From Vibrio tapetis subsp. quintayensis (GTDB taxonomy: Bacteria; Pseudomonadota; Gammaproteobacteria; Enterobacterales; Vibrionaceae): a stretch of 64,000 nucleotides of DNA. The stretch spans positions 248,001-312,000 of the forward strand of contig NZ_JAUFQV010000012.1 of NCBI RefSeq assembly GCF_030409945.1, in the 5' to 3' direction. Both the position numbers and the translations under genes were made by a program. This document shows positions 36,262 through 45,294 of the stretch, piece by piece; position 1 is the first letter of the stretch; every line of letters starts with the position of its first letter. The notes beneath the pieces are model-generated. The model was not told where the DNA came from. It worked only from the letters and a program-made list of their open reading frames with translations, and ran no database searches.

Positions 36262-37830
36262 TTAAGACTCCTTATGCGCGAGTTGAATTGCATTGATAAC
36301 CGCAGCGGCTTTGCCACGCGTTTCGTCGGCTTCCGATTGTGGGTCAGAGTCGTAAACAACGCCCGCGCCAGCTTGAACTTGGGCGACACCATTTTCAACA
36401 TAGGCCGAGCGAATAACGATACAGGTATCAAGATCGCCTTCGCCAGTAAAGTAACCCACCGCGCCACCGTAGCTGCCTCGGCGAGCTTGCTCAACATCGC
36501 GGATTAACTGCATGGCACGAATTTTAGGCGCACCGGTAAGCGTGCCCATGTTCATACAAGCTTGATACGCGTGTAGTGCGTCTAGGTCGCCGCGAAGTTG
36601 GCCAACAACGCGAGATACCAAGTGCATCACATGGCTATAACGGTCTACCTTGAGTAAATCGGCAACGTGGCGAGAGCCTGCTTGAGCAATTCGCGCTACA
36701 TCGTTACGCGCCAAATCCACCAGCATCATGTGCTCTGCGTTTTCCTTGGTGTCAGTGCGCAGCTCTAATTCAATGCGGCTGTCTAAATCAAAGTTAATTG
36801 ACCCATCGGTATTTTTACCACGGCGGCGTGTGCCTGCTATTGGGTAGATTTCAATTTGATTGGTATCCGTTTCGTATTTCAGAGCACTTTCTGGTGAGGC
36901 GCCAAATAAGGTGAACAGCTCATCGTGCATGTAAAACATGTATGGGCTCGGGTTACTCAGCTTTAATGCTTTATAAGCAGACAGTGGTGAAGGGCACGGC
37001 AGAGTAAAGCGACGCGATGGCACCACTTGGAATACATCGCCTTTAACAACGTATTGTTTCAAGTCGATAACCGTTTGGCAGAAGTCTTCATCTGAAACGC
37101 TGGCAACGGGATCTAGTTCGGCCACTTGTACTGCATCTTTTAATGGCTCAGGATCGTGGCTGTGAGCTTTGATTTCTTCTAAACGAGTCAGCAAGGTTTG
37201 CTTAATGTCGTCATCGCCATCAAATTGTGATGCTTGTACTTCACAAGTGGCATTTTGGTGATCAACAACCATCAGCGTCTCAGCAACATAAAACACGTAG
37301 TCTGGACATTGGTTGGTTTGTTCGGCATCGCCTAATGGCTCGAAATTGGCAACTAAGTCGTAGGCAAATAGACCACCCATGAAAATAGCGTGTTTGTCTT
37401 TGTTGGTTAAATCAAAGCTGTGTTGCACTAAACGCAGAGCATCAAATGAAGAGGCTTCACGTAAACGGCTGTCTTCATCCATATCATTACGAGGCTGCTC
37501 GAAATGTAGGGTAAGGGTATTTTGGTCGCTGCTTAGTTTGATTTCCTGAGAGACATTGGATTCTAGACGCGCAAGCAGGTTACGGCCGTTTTCAGTTTTT
37601 GCTTCGAACTCGACATCATGACCGCGGCAAACAATGCGTACCGCAGCATCGATTAGCAGAAGGCTTTTTAAATTTTCTTTCGAGTCAATTTCAGCAGACT
37701 CCAAAAGTAGGCTATTGGTTTTATTACCACACAGTACCTGAAATAGACGGGTTGGATCTTTTGCGTAAGGTACGCTTTGGTGATAAACACTCACCAGACC
37801 TTGCTCAGCAATTGTTATGGCCTTATTCAC
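36262..37830 (-). CDS. trpE: Anthranilate synthase component I
   Basis: Converts chorismate to anthranilate with ammonia from TrpG. 522 residues (E. coli 520). The feedback-inhibition motif LLES is near residue 38. C-terminal chorismate-binding segments: [48 protein letters not shown] and GAVGYF. The start is a GTG at 37830 with AAGGATG seven bases upstream. First structural gene after the leader; expression is governed by the operator and attenuator upstream. Confidence 0.98.
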   Translation of the reverse strand: MNKAITIAEQGLVSVYHQSVPYAKDPTRLFQVLCGNKTNSLLLESAEIDSKENLKSLLLIDAAVRIVCRGHDVEFEAKTENGRNLLARLESNVSQEIKLSSDQNTLTLHFEQPRNDMDEDSRLREASSFDALRLVQHSFDLTNKDKHAIFMGGLFAYDLVANFEPLGDAEQTNQCPDYVFYVAETLMVVDHQNATCEVQASQFDGDDDIKQTLLTRLEEIKAHSHDPEPLKDAVQVAELDPVASVSDEDFCQTVIDLKQYVVKGDVFQVVPSRRFTLPCPSPLSAYKALKLSNPSPYMFYMHDELFTLFGASPESALKYETDTNQIEIYPIAGTRRRGKNTDGSINFDLDSRIELELRTDTKENAEHMMLVDLARNDVARIAQAGSRHVADLLKVDRYSHVMHLVSRVVGQLRGDLDALHAYQACMNMGTLTGAPKIRAMQLIRDVEQARRGSYGGAVGYFTGEGDLDTCIVIRSAYVENGVAQVQAGAGVVYDSDPQSEADETRGKAAAVINAIQLAHKES

Positions 37831-37956
37831 AAGACATCCTTTTTATCATTCTTAATTCTTTCCTGCCGTACATACTCGCATATTCCCAACGGCGACCCAA
37901 TCAATGCAAACGTTTATTTGCTGGTTTCTTACGCAGTTGAATGTGAGTCAGTCGAC

Positions 37957-37987
37957 AAAACAAAAAAGCCCGCTTACAAAGCGGGCT
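37957..37987 (-). terminator. trp attenuator (rho-independent leader terminator)
   Basis: On the minus strand a perfect 7-bp stem (AGCCCGC / GCGGGCT) with loop TTTGTAA is followed by TTTTTTG. A second copy of GCGGGCTTTG lies inside the trpL coding region (38021-38033) and can pair with the first arm AGCCCGC, forming the antiterminator when the ribosome stalls at the Trp codons. Confidence 0.92.
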
Positions 37988-38008
37988 ATTTGAGTGAGAT
38001 TCTATAAA

Positions 38009-38119
38009 TTAACTCGACACCAAAGCCCGCCACGAAATTGACCAGATACGCCACCACGAAAGCTCAGTAGAGACCACTGAAACTTTGTCGTTATGCTGTT
38101 GGCGAAAATCGGGTAACAT
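38009..38119 (-). CDS. trpL: trp operon leader peptide
   Basis: A 36-codon ORF starting with ATG at 38119, too short for routine gene finding. The peptide contains four Trp codons, two of them adjacent (LSWWRIW, then SISWRALVSS). It ends 22 bases before the attenuator stem. Ribosome stalling at these codons when tryptophan is scarce would free the antiterminator pairing. Direct reading of the sequence; the mechanism is that of the classical E. coli trp leader. Confidence 0.92.
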   Translation of the reverse strand: MLPDFRQQHNDKVSVVSTELSWWRIWSISWRALVSS

Positions 38120-38155
38120 GATTGACCTATTGTTGGTGTTTGTATTTGTATTTGC

Positions 38156-38173
38156 GTACTAGTTAACTAGTGC
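38156..38173. promoter_or_regulatory. TrpR operator
   Basis: GTACTAGTTAACTAGTGC is a near-perfect palindrome identical in core (ACTAGTTAACTAGT) to the TrpR operator of E. coli trp. It overlaps the -10 hexamer of the trp promoter. Confidence 0.93.
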
Positions 38174-38189
38174 AGAAGGAAAAAGTCAA
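38161..38189 (-). promoter_or_regulatory. trp operon promoter
   Basis: On the minus strand: -35 TTGACT (38189-38184), 17-base spacer, -10 TTAACT (38166-38161). The E. coli trp promoter has TTGACA and the same TTAACT -10. The -35 box lies only eight bases from the start codon of the divergent rnm gene, so polymerase at trp would compete with rnm expression. Confidence 0.9.
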
Positions 38190-38197
38190 GCGATATT

Positions 38198-39052
38198 ATG
38201 AGAATTGATTTACATAGTCACACAACGGCGTCTGACGGACGTTTCACTCCTACTCATTTAATTGACCGTGCACTCGATTTTGATTTAGAAGTGTTAGCGA
38301 TTACCGACCACGATACAACAGACGGTCTGGCCGAAGCTCACGCTTATATCAAAGAAAACGAATTGCCGATTCAGTTGATCGATGGCATTGAAATTTCGAC
38401 TTTGTGGCAAAATAAAGACATCCATATTGTCGGGCTGAATATTGACGTAAATTGCCCAGCATTACTTGAGCTGATTGAACAACAAAAGCAGCGTCGTACT
38501 GAACGTTCTGAGCTAATGGCTCAACGTTTGGAAAAAGTAACCCGAGAGGGCGTACTAGAAGAAGTACGTGCCATTGCAGGGGACGCATCGGTAACGCGTG
38601 CTCATTTTGCAAAGTGGTTAGTAGACAATGGCTATGCAAAGAACATGCAGCAGGTATTTAAAAAATACTTAACCCGAAACAATCCGGGCTATGTCCCGCC
38701 ATTTTGGTGCTCGATGTCTGAAGCGGTAGATGCTATTCATCAGGCTGGTGGGCTTGCTGTTTTGGCACATCCTGGCCGTTATGGGTTGACAGCTAAGTGG
38801 GTTAAACGCCTATTGACGTCATTCAGCGAAGCCGGTGGCGATGGGATGGAAGTCGCTCAACCGCAACAAGCGCAACAAGAAAGACGCACTTTGGCTGATT
38901 ATGCTATACAATACAAACTATTAGCTTCACAAGGTTCTGATTTTCACTACCGATCACCTTGGATGGAGCTGGGCAGAAACTTATGGCTGCCGTCGGGCGT
39001 TGAGCCTGTATGGAAAGATTGGGGTTTAACTCCAATAGAGACAGGTAATTGA
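38198..39052 (+). CDS. rnm: PHP-domain 5'-3' exoribonuclease/phosphatase (RNase AM, formerly YciV/TrpH)
   Basis: A PHP-family phosphoesterase of 284 residues (E. coli YciV 293). Metal ligands are seen in [13 protein letters not shown] (residues 4-16), TDHDTTDGL near 37, GIEIS near 65, LAHPGRYG near 190 and the C-terminal [10 protein letters not shown] near 247. E. coli Rnm trims 5' ends of structured RNAs such as 5S and 23S rRNA and hydrolyses 3',5'-bisnucleotides. It is divergent from the trp operon, as in E. coli. The ATG has only a distant GAAGGA, so translation may be modest. Confidence 0.92.
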   Translation: MRIDLHSHTTASDGRFTPTHLIDRALDFDLEVLAITDHDTTDGLAEAHAYIKENELPIQLIDGIEISTLWQNKDIHIVGLNIDVNCPALLELIEQQKQRRTERSELMAQRLEKVTREGVLEEVRAIAGDASVTRAHFAKWLVDNGYAKNMQQVFKKYLTRNNPGYVPPFWCSMSEAVDAIHQAGGLAVLAHPGRYGLTAKWVKRLLTSFSEAGGDGMEVAQPQQAQQERRTLADYAIQYKLLASQGSDFHYRSPWMELGRNLWLPSGVEPVWKDWGLTPIETGN

Positions 39053-39189
39053 TTTCTATTGTTTTTATATGAAACAATCTACTACAAAGATCACTTACTT
39101 CTCTAGATTGGCGTCGCCCTTAATTGACATTACTCTGAAAACCTAGGTTCTCAAAAGTAAGCCTAGGTATTTGAATGTGAGGATTTATA

Positions 39190-39810
39190 ATGAGTCAATT
39201 TTTTTACGTGCATCCCGATAACCCACAAGCACGCTTAATTAATCAAGCGGTTGCTATTATCCGTAATGGTGGTGTCGTGGTGTATCCAACCGATTCTGGC
39301 TATGCATTAGGTTGCCAGCTAGAAAACAAACAAGCACTAGAACGTATTTGTCGAATTCGTAAACTGGATGATAAGCATAATTTCACTTTGTTATGCCGTG
39401 ATTTGTCTGAGCTTTCTCTTTATGCCCGTGTTGATAACAGCGCTTTCCGTCTATTGAAAAATAACACGCCGGGCGCGTACACCTTTATTTTCAAAGGCAC
39501 GAAAGAAGTTCCTCGTCGTTTAATGAATGCGAAGAGAAAAACCATTGGTATTCGTGTGCCGGATAACGTCATCGCGTTAGAGCTGCTAGAAGCTCTGGGT
39601 GAACCGTTAATGTCGACAACATTAATACTACCTGGTAACGATTACGCCGAGTCTGATCCGGAAGACATCCGAGATAAACTTGAGCACGTGGTTGATGCTA
39701 TTTTGAATGGTGGCTACCTTGGCGAACAGCCAACAACCGTGATTGATTTTAGTGATGACGAGATAGTCGTTGCGCGTTCTGGTGCTGGTGATCCAACGCC
39801 GTTCGAATAG
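39190..39810 (+). CDS. yciO: YciO, Sua5/YrdC/TsaC-family protein
   Basis: A 206-residue protein (E. coli YciO 206) of the YrdC fold related to L-threonylcarbamoyladenylate synthases. Begins MSQFFYVHPDNPQARLINQA and has the KRxR-like binding segments VVYPTDSGYALG, RICRIRKLDDKHNF, and MSTTLILPG. Whether YciO itself makes threonylcarbamoyl-AMP in vivo is unsettled; TsaC is the main enzyme in E. coli. It precedes rluB with a 113-base gap, the same neighbourhood as in E. coli. Confidence 0.93.
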   Translation: MSQFFYVHPDNPQARLINQAVAIIRNGGVVVYPTDSGYALGCQLENKQALERICRIRKLDDKHNFTLLCRDLSELSLYARVDNSAFRLLKNNTPGAYTFIFKGTKEVPRRLMNAKRKTIGIRVPDNVIALELLEALGEPLMSTTLILPGNDYAESDPEDIRDKLEHVVDAILNGGYLGEQPTTVIDFSDDEIVVARSGAGDPTPFE

Positions 39811-39923
39811 TCGATAAAATAGCTGACCAGCGAGGCGTTTTCTGCGATAATGCGCGGCTGCCATATTGGGCACCCCTAATTTTTTACATTCGACGTCTGT
39901 GAAGACGACACATAGGTAAATTA

Positions 39924-40916
39924 ATGAGCGAAAAATTACAGAAAGTTTTAGCACGAGCGGGCCACGGCTCTCGTCGCGAAATTGAAGCTTTAATCAAAGC
40001 GAATCGCGTGAGTGTTAATGGCCAAGTGGCCAAGCTAGGTGAACGCCTAGAAGACGATAGCGCGATTGTGCGTATCGACGGCCACAACGTTGCTGTTAAA
40101 GATTCTGAAGAAGTAGTGTGCCGCGTATTGGCTTACTACAAGCCTGAAGGTGAATTGTGTACTCGTTCTGACCCAGAAGGTCGTCGTACCGTATTTGATC
40201 GTCTGCCAAAAATCCGCGGAGCCCGTTGGGTTTCTGTTGGCCGTTTGGATGCAAACACCTCAGGTCTGTTACTTTTCACCACCGATGGTGAATTGGCAAA
40301 CCGCCTGATGCACCCATCACGTCAGGTTGATCGTGAATATCTTGTGCGTGTATTTGGTGAAGTGACTGAAGACAACATTCGTAACCTAGTTCGTGGCGTT
40401 AAGCTCGAAGATGGTATGGCACGTTTTGAAGACGTGGTGTATGCGGGTGGTGACGGCATGAACCACACATTCTACGTTGTGATCAATGAAGGTCGTAACC
40501 GTGAAGTTCGTCGTTTATGGGAATCTCAAGGTTCAACGGTAAGCCGTCTGAAACGTGTTCGTTACGGTGATATCTTCCTAGACAAAAAACTGCCTCGTGG
40601 CGGTTGGATGGAAATGGATCTGAAAGAAGTGAACTACCTACGTGAGATGGTAGAGCTTCCACCAGAAGAAAATACCATGATTGATCCAATGAACACTTCT
40701 CGTCAGCGTGATCGTTCTCGTAGTCAAAAAATTCGTCGTGCTGTTAAGCGCCACGAAGAGCGCGTAAGCACTCCAGGTGGTCGTTCTAATCAACGCCGCA
40801 AACCTGCGACAAAAGGCAGTAAGCCAGGTACGAAGAACACAACGACAGGTGGCAAGCCAGCTCCTCGTAGTGCGAACAAAGACCGCGCCACGAATAAGAC
40901 GCGAGCAGGTCGTTAA
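39924..40916 (+). CDS. rluB: 23S rRNA pseudouridine(2605) synthase
   Basis: RsuA-family pseudouridine synthase, 330 residues. An S4 RNA-binding domain at 1-60 ([21 protein letters not shown]), then the catalytic Asp in [15 protein letters not shown] near residue 110, and the C-terminal [12 protein letters not shown]. The last 70 residues are a low-complexity basic tail (repeated Lys/Arg/Gly/Thr), longer than in many relatives and typical of RluB. E. coli RluB modifies U2605 in 23S rRNA. ATG at 39924 with an AGGTAA ribosome site. Confidence 0.94.
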   Translation: MSEKLQKVLARAGHGSRREIEALIKANRVSVNGQVAKLGERLEDDSAIVRIDGHNVAVKDSEEVVCRVLAYYKPEGELCTRSDPEGRRTVFDRLPKIRGARWVSVGRLDANTSGLLLFTTDGELANRLMHPSRQVDREYLVRVFGEVTEDNIRNLVRGVKLEDGMARFEDVVYAGGDGMNHTFYVVINEGRNREVRRLWESQGSTVSRLKRVRYGDIFLDKKLPRGGWMEMDLKEVNYLREMVELPPEENTMIDPMNTSRQRDRSRSQKIRRAVKRHEERVSTPGGRSNQRRKPATKGSKPGTKNTTTGGKPAPRSANKDRATNKTRAGR

Positions 40917-40946
40917 TATCGTCCGTTGTTATTGAAGTCATATATA

Positions 40947-40981
40947 AAAAAACACCTCGCTAAATAGTGAGGTGTTTTTGT
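40947..40981. terminator. Bidirectional intrinsic terminator after rluB
   Basis: The stem AACACCTC / GAGGTGTT with a short central loop is flanked by A and T runs. It serves rluB and the converging yciU. Confidence 0.88.
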
Positions 40982-41006
40982 ATCTCAGTACTTATTTAAG
41001 TCTGAA

Positions 41007-41327
41007 TTAATCACGCTTCCAAAGCATATGACAAAACTTGTTGTCTGGATCACGGCTGATAAGCATGCGAGCAAACACGTCGTCTAGTACGTCATCTTCT
41101 TCGTTAACAAGGCCAATGCGCACTTCAGCGTAAACTTCTTTGTCTACATCAAAGCCCACTTGTTCTGCCCAATCGTCGCCGGTTTCAACTAACTCCGCTG
41201 CACCGCGATCTTCAAACTGAGCGGTAAACAAAATTACGTCAGCAGGTTCTAGGTTTTCAGGCGCCATTTCTAAAAAAATATCGTAGCCTGCGTCGATAAC
41301 ATCATCGTAAGAAATTAGTTCAGACAT
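41007..41327 (-). CDS. yciU: Acidic double-stranded-DNA-mimic family protein YciU (HI1450 family)
   Basis: A very acidic protein of 106 residues (E. coli YciU 109). Family features are the AYDIFLEMA-type helix (GYDIFLEMAPENLEPADV), QFEDRGAAELVE, and the C-terminal DVFARMLISRDPDNKFCH. HI1450 has a surface that resembles DNA and is thought to bind the HU protein. It is one base away from the efpL stop and cotranscribed with it. Confidence 0.93.
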   Translation of the reverse strand: MSELISYDDVIDAGYDIFLEMAPENLEPADVILFTAQFEDRGAAELVETGDDWAEQVGFDVDKEVYAEVRIGLVNEEDDVLDDVFARMLISRDPDNKFCHMLWKRD

Positions 41328-41328
41328 A

Positions 41329-41895
41329 TTAAGCTCGGTTCATGTATTTTTTTTCAGCAGTGTTAACCACCACACGATCACCTGTAGCGATATACTCAGG
41401 CACTTGTACTGTTAGGCCAGTAGATAAACGAGCCGGTTTAGTACGAGCAGAAGCAGATGCGCCTTTAATCGAAGGATCTGTTTCTTCAATGACGAGCTCT
41501 ACCGTAGAAGGAAGTTCAAGGCCAGCTGTTTTGTCGTTAACCACAACAACCATCATGCCTTGAGTTTCTTCGTTAATGAACTGCAACTCATCTTCAAGTT
41601 CTTCTGCTTTGAACGTGTATTGAGTGTAGTCTTCAGTATCCATGAAGATGTACTCGTCGCCATCTACATAAGAGAAAGAAACTTGGCGTTTGAACATATC
41701 AACCGTATCAACCACTTCGTCGGCTTTAAAGCGTTCGTCAACACGCACGCCTGTTGCTATTTCAAAGCAACGCATTTTGTAAATTTTAGTTCCACCACGG
41801 CCGCCTGGTGTGGTTACTTCAATGTCTTTTACTAACAGTGTTTTACCGTTAGATTCAATTGCAAAACCTTTTTTAATCTCACTCGCCCTTGGCAT
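41329..41895 (-). CDS. efpL: Elongation factor P-like protein EfpL (YeiP)
   Basis: An EF-P paralogue of 188 residues (E. coli YeiP 190). It opens with PRASEIKKGFAIESNGK and has the KGASASARTKPARLSTG segment near residue 145 that marks the YeiP subfamily. The loop that carries the modified Lys in EF-P here reads TPGGRGGTK with Arg at position 33, the residue used by EfpL without modification. It relieves ribosome stalling at proline-rich and other difficult sequences. Cotranscribed with yciU. Confidence 0.94.
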   Translation of the reverse strand: MPRASEIKKGFAIESNGKTLLVKDIEVTTPGGRGGTKIYKMRCFEIATGVRVDERFKADEVVDTVDMFKRQVSFSYVDGDEYIFMDTEDYTQYTFKAEELEDELQFINEETQGMMVVVVNDKTAGLELPSTVELVIEETDPSIKGASASARTKPARLSTGLTVQVPEYIATGDRVVVNTAEKKYMNRA

Positions 41896-42131
41896 CGATA
41901 CGTTCCTATATGTGTTATTTGGTTATAGTTTGATAAGGACAGATTATACCGACTTATTTTAAGTTATTCATCTTCTTGTTATGGGTTTCATTGGCCGTTA
42001 GGTATGAGAATCAAGACTAGCTAAAATGGTAAGTAATAAAGTGAGTTAGTGAGTAAAAATCGCATCCATTTCTTGATTGCTAAGCCAAGCTAAGCGAAAC
42101 TAACGAAGCAACAATTAATCGGAATCCTTTC

Positions 42132-42911
42132 TTGAACACGAATTCAGCATTACCCATTATTGACCCTAGCGCTCCCTTTCAAGCGGAGTTTGAGCCCGTT
42201 ATCGATGATCTAAAACGTTACGTGGCGGGTGGCCTTGGCGCCAATCTACACAGTATCTATCTGTTCGGTAGTGTGGCGAGAAAAACGGCTCGAATTGCAC
42301 ACTCAAATATCGACGTTGTTGTGGTAACTCAGCAACCCTTGTCGGAAAAAAGCACTAGCTTAATTAACACCATTAAGTGGCGCTTTGCTCGGGAGTATCC
42401 GCAAATTACTGGCGTTTCTTTTCAGTTTGGTGAACTGGCCGATGTACTCAGCCTAGAGGGAATCTTCACTTGGGGATTTATGCTGCGGCATTGCTGCGTG
42501 TGCGTGAAAGGGGACGATTTATCTGACCGATTCGGTGAGTTCGAACCGAGTTGGGAGATAGCCAAGCATTGGAACATGGACGTAGAAGATTGGTTGTCTG
42601 TTTATCGCAATAAAATTGTTCGAGCGGACAATCTTGATGCTCAACTTAAGTCTCAAAAGTTGATTGCTAAAAAGCTACTTCGAGCCAGTTATTCGCTGAT
42701 CATGCACAAAGATAAGCAGTGGATTGAAAACCCGGTTGAATGCGGTAAAGTGTTTTTGCGCTATTATCCGAAGAAAAAAGTCGAGATCCAACGTTTGGTT
42801 GTTTTGCTTGCTGGCAAGCCTGTGCCCAAGCGCTCCGTCATCGGTATTCTTGATGGATTTGGCGAGTGGTTAGTGAAAGCGTATCAAAAAACCGAGTTTC
42901 GAATCGGCTAA
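42132..42911 (+). CDS. Nucleotidyltransferase-domain protein (MNT/aadA-like)
   Basis: A 259-residue protein starting at a TTG (42132) with GGAA seven bases upstream; no ATG lies near. The N-terminal half has a DNA-polymerase-beta-type core: YLFGSVARKTARIAHSNIDVVVV near residues 42-64. The usual Ser-Asp-x-Asp pair reads Ser-Asn-Ile-Asp here, so one metal-binding Asp is Asn. Residues 150-259 are helical and could be a substrate- or regulator-binding domain. Relatives include aminoglycoside nucleotidyltransferases and MNT antitoxins; there is no HEPN partner next door. Function unknown, and the substitution suggests weak or altered catalysis. Confidence 0.72.
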   Translation: MNTNSALPIIDPSAPFQAEFEPVIDDLKRYVAGGLGANLHSIYLFGSVARKTARIAHSNIDVVVVTQQPLSEKSTSLINTIKWRFAREYPQITGVSFQFGELADVLSLEGIFTWGFMLRHCCVCVKGDDLSDRFGEFEPSWEIAKHWNMDVEDWLSVYRNKIVRADNLDAQLKSQKLIAKKLLRASYSLIMHKDKQWIENPVECGKVFLRYYPKKKVEIQRLVVLLAGKPVPKRSVIGILDGFGEWLVKAYQKTEFRIG

Positions 42912-43045
42912 ATGAGTTAATCATTACAGGTTTCATTTTCAACATGGCAAACTTAAATTCTATTGTTAAATATTAGCGAAAGTTGATGTAAGTTCGGTTT
43001 TCGCGGCTGTTTGTCTTAGTGTGTTTCTAACGTTCGACCATTCTT

Positions 43046-45190
43046 ATGCTACGTTTAAAAGATAGGGTAGCTAATTATTTGAGTCCATGGATGCACACGA
43101 GATCACATGTTTCCTCCCATAAATACATCGACTTAACCCGCGCGTTTGTGTCGAAAGCGATCCTGCCATCGTTAAGCGCCATCCGAGAGGGGCTACTATG
43201 GCTGGTTCCTTGTCTGATGATTTCGTCACTCGTGTTATTCATTGCGGCGATTGGTGAGTTTGTCTATGGCTACAGACCATCATGGGTTCAGTACTTCTTT
43301 TCTATCCACGATGAGATCACCTCCGCGTTACCTTATCTCCTTTCTGCGGCCATTTCTTATATTTTAGCGATGCAATGGCGCTTACCTCGGCCACCTGTTG
43401 CGTTACTGTCTATCGTCTTTTTAATATTGTTACGTAACTCCCTAGGTGACAGCCAATTGGTACTGACGTTTAGCGTGATTATGGCGGTGGTTACTCCACT
43501 ATATGCCATACCCATCTTAGCGATGTTATTGAAAGTGAAATGGTTAAAACTCGTTAAATTGGATAGTGCAGGGCAAATTGTAAAAGAGTCGCTCAATTTG
43601 GTGCTTCCCGCGATTATCACCGGAATGGTCGTTCTGCTTATTAATTTTGTGTTGATCCATTTTTTGGAGGGATTGGCGTTTGGCCATGTGATCTTTTTTG
43701 ATTACGCTAACGAACCCTTTGAATTTGGTTTAACTTTCGCGGCATTGAACTCGACGCTTTGGTTTTTGGGGATCCATGGCTACTACGCACTGTTACCGTT
43801 TGTGGATGTATTGCAAGAAGCCAGTAATCTTAACTATTCGGTGGCCTCTGCTGGTGGCGATGCTAGCTATCAGATGAACCTTTCTTTCATGGGCTCATTT
43901 GTCTTTATTGGGGGGAGTGGCGCGACACTTTCTTTAGTGTTGGCGATGCTCGTCGTGTGCAAAGAAAAAACTCTGCGTTTAATCGCCATCGCAAGTATTC
44001 CTATTGGGTTGGTTAACGTGAATGAACTGCTGCTGTTCGGTTTGCCGATTATCTTTAATCCTCGTTTGTTTTTGCCTTTTTTGATTGTGCCGTTAGTGAA
44101 CGTCGTTACAGGGTTGACGGCAACAGAGCTTGGTTGGGTGTCGGTACCTAGTGCCTCTATTCCGTTTAATAGTCCGATATTTGTCAATGCTTGGATCGCT
44201 ACTTCTGGAGATTTCGGCGCCATCGTTTTACAGGTAACTAACATTTTATTGGGTGCGTTGATCTATCTACCCGCAGTGCTTCATTTAGAAAAACAATGTC
44301 AAACACGTTCTATACGTTTTACCGCACTGGATACAACCTATATGAGGCGTAAAGAAGAAGCCGAAACCTTGAGCGACGACCCCATTCTCGCCGCCCAGAA
44401 AAAAGAGAAAGGTTTGGCGAGTGTTGAATTCCACTTGGAAGCCATCAGTAGTAAAGAGTTCTTTGTAGAATATCAACCTCAAATCTGTCGTAAAACCGGG
44501 ATGGTTAAGGGTTGTGAAGCCTTGATAAGAGCCAAAGATTCAGAGGGAAACATAGAACCACCGATTAAGTTTTTGCCTTGGTTAGAGAAGGCCAACATGA
44601 TGAAAGACATCGATTTATGGGTGGTGAATCAGGTCATCAAGGATATTGAAGCCTGGCAACGTTTGGGGCGTGATTTGCATGTCACGGTGAACATTACTGC
44701 TGATACCCTAGTAGATGACGCATATATTGATCGTATCCTCACGCTAATAGAGCGTGTTAAAGGCAAGGTTAATTTTGAAATTACCGAGGAAACTCTATTG
44801 GTTGATGAGAAACAATTGGCCATGGTGTTTAACCGATTAGCGCTAGCGGGAATCAAACTTTACATTGATGACTTTGGGACAGGGTATTCTTCTCTTAGTT
44901 ATTTAAACCGTTTTGATATTTCAGCAATTAAGATTGACCGCAGTTTTGTACTTGCTCTGAATACGAGTAAAGGCCAAATGTTGTTTGAAAGTATGTTAAC
45001 CATTGCTGATAAGTTAGATCTAGATGTGGTGGTTGAGGGAGTTGAAACCCAACAGCAGTTAGACTTTATATCAATGAGTGACAGGGTGTCTGTGCAAGGG
45101 TGGTACTATTCGCGTTCATTGCCGCGTGACCGATTCATCGACTATGTTGATCAGACTCATCGTGATACTGGTCCGGCTGAACTTAGTTAA
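43046..45190 (+). CDS. PTS EIIC-like membrane domain fused to an EAL c-di-GMP phosphodiesterase domain
   Basis: A 714-residue fusion. Residues about 35-420 form a lactose/cellobiose-family EIIC domain with about ten transmembrane segments; sugar-site residues are kept: His in WFLGIHGYY near 237 and Glu in NVNELLLFGLPIIFNP near 330. After a linker, residues 465-710 are an EAL domain with all the catalytic residues in view: CEALIRAKD, VTVNITADTL, FEITEETL, IDDFGTGYSSLSYL, AIKIDRSF, VVEGVET and VQGWYYS. No EIIA or EIIB is encoded nearby. It probably senses a sugar or PTS state and hydrolyses c-di-GMP. The ATG at 43046 has a weak ribosome site. Confidence 0.88.
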   Translation: MLRLKDRVANYLSPWMHTRSHVSSHKYIDLTRAFVSKAILPSLSAIREGLLWLVPCLMISSLVLFIAAIGEFVYGYRPSWVQYFFSIHDEITSALPYLLSAAISYILAMQWRLPRPPVALLSIVFLILLRNSLGDSQLVLTFSVIMAVVTPLYAIPILAMLLKVKWLKLVKLDSAGQIVKESLNLVLPAIITGMVVLLINFVLIHFLEGLAFGHVIFFDYANEPFEFGLTFAALNSTLWFLGIHGYYALLPFVDVLQEASNLNYSVASAGGDASYQMNLSFMGSFVFIGGSGATLSLVLAMLVVCKEKTLRLIAIASIPIGLVNVNELLLFGLPIIFNPRLFLPFLIVPLVNVVTGLTATELGWVSVPSASIPFNSPIFVNAWIATSGDFGAIVLQVTNILLGALIYLPAVLHLEKQCQTRSIRFTALDTTYMRRKEEAETLSDDPILAAQKKEKGLASVEFHLEAISSKEFFVEYQPQICRKTGMVKGCEALIRAKDSEGNIEPPIKFLPWLEKANMMKDIDLWVVNQVIKDIEAWQRLGRDLHVTVNITADTLVDDAYIDRILTLIERVKGKVNFEITEETLLVDEKQLAMVFNRLALAGIKLYIDDFGTGYSSLSYLNRFDISAIKIDRSFVLALNTSKGQMLFESMLTIADKLDLDVVVEGVETQQQLDFISMSDRVSVQGWYYSRSLPRDRFIDYVDQTHRDTGPAELS

Positions 45191-45225
45191 GATGGCCGTT
45201 ATAATGACGAGCTATTAACGATGTA

Positions 45226-45251
45226 CTAAGGCCTAATAATAAAGGCCTTAG
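45226..45251. repeat. Inverted repeat after the EIIC-EAL gene
   Basis: CTAAGGCC / GGCCTTAG, 8-bp perfect stem, ten-base AT-rich loop, between the converging EIIC-EAL and aspartoacylase-like genes. There is no T run on either side, so it may be a weak terminator or a processing site. Confidence 0.5.
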
Positions 45252-45294
45252 CACAAGTGACACATCTTTTTTGAATTTAGACATGACATTAAGT

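Noticed and set aside
36261..36497. Longer trpG starting inside trpE
   Set aside because: The extra residues overlap trpE coding sequence and have no family similarity; the ATG at 36260 with GGAG upstream matches the family start.
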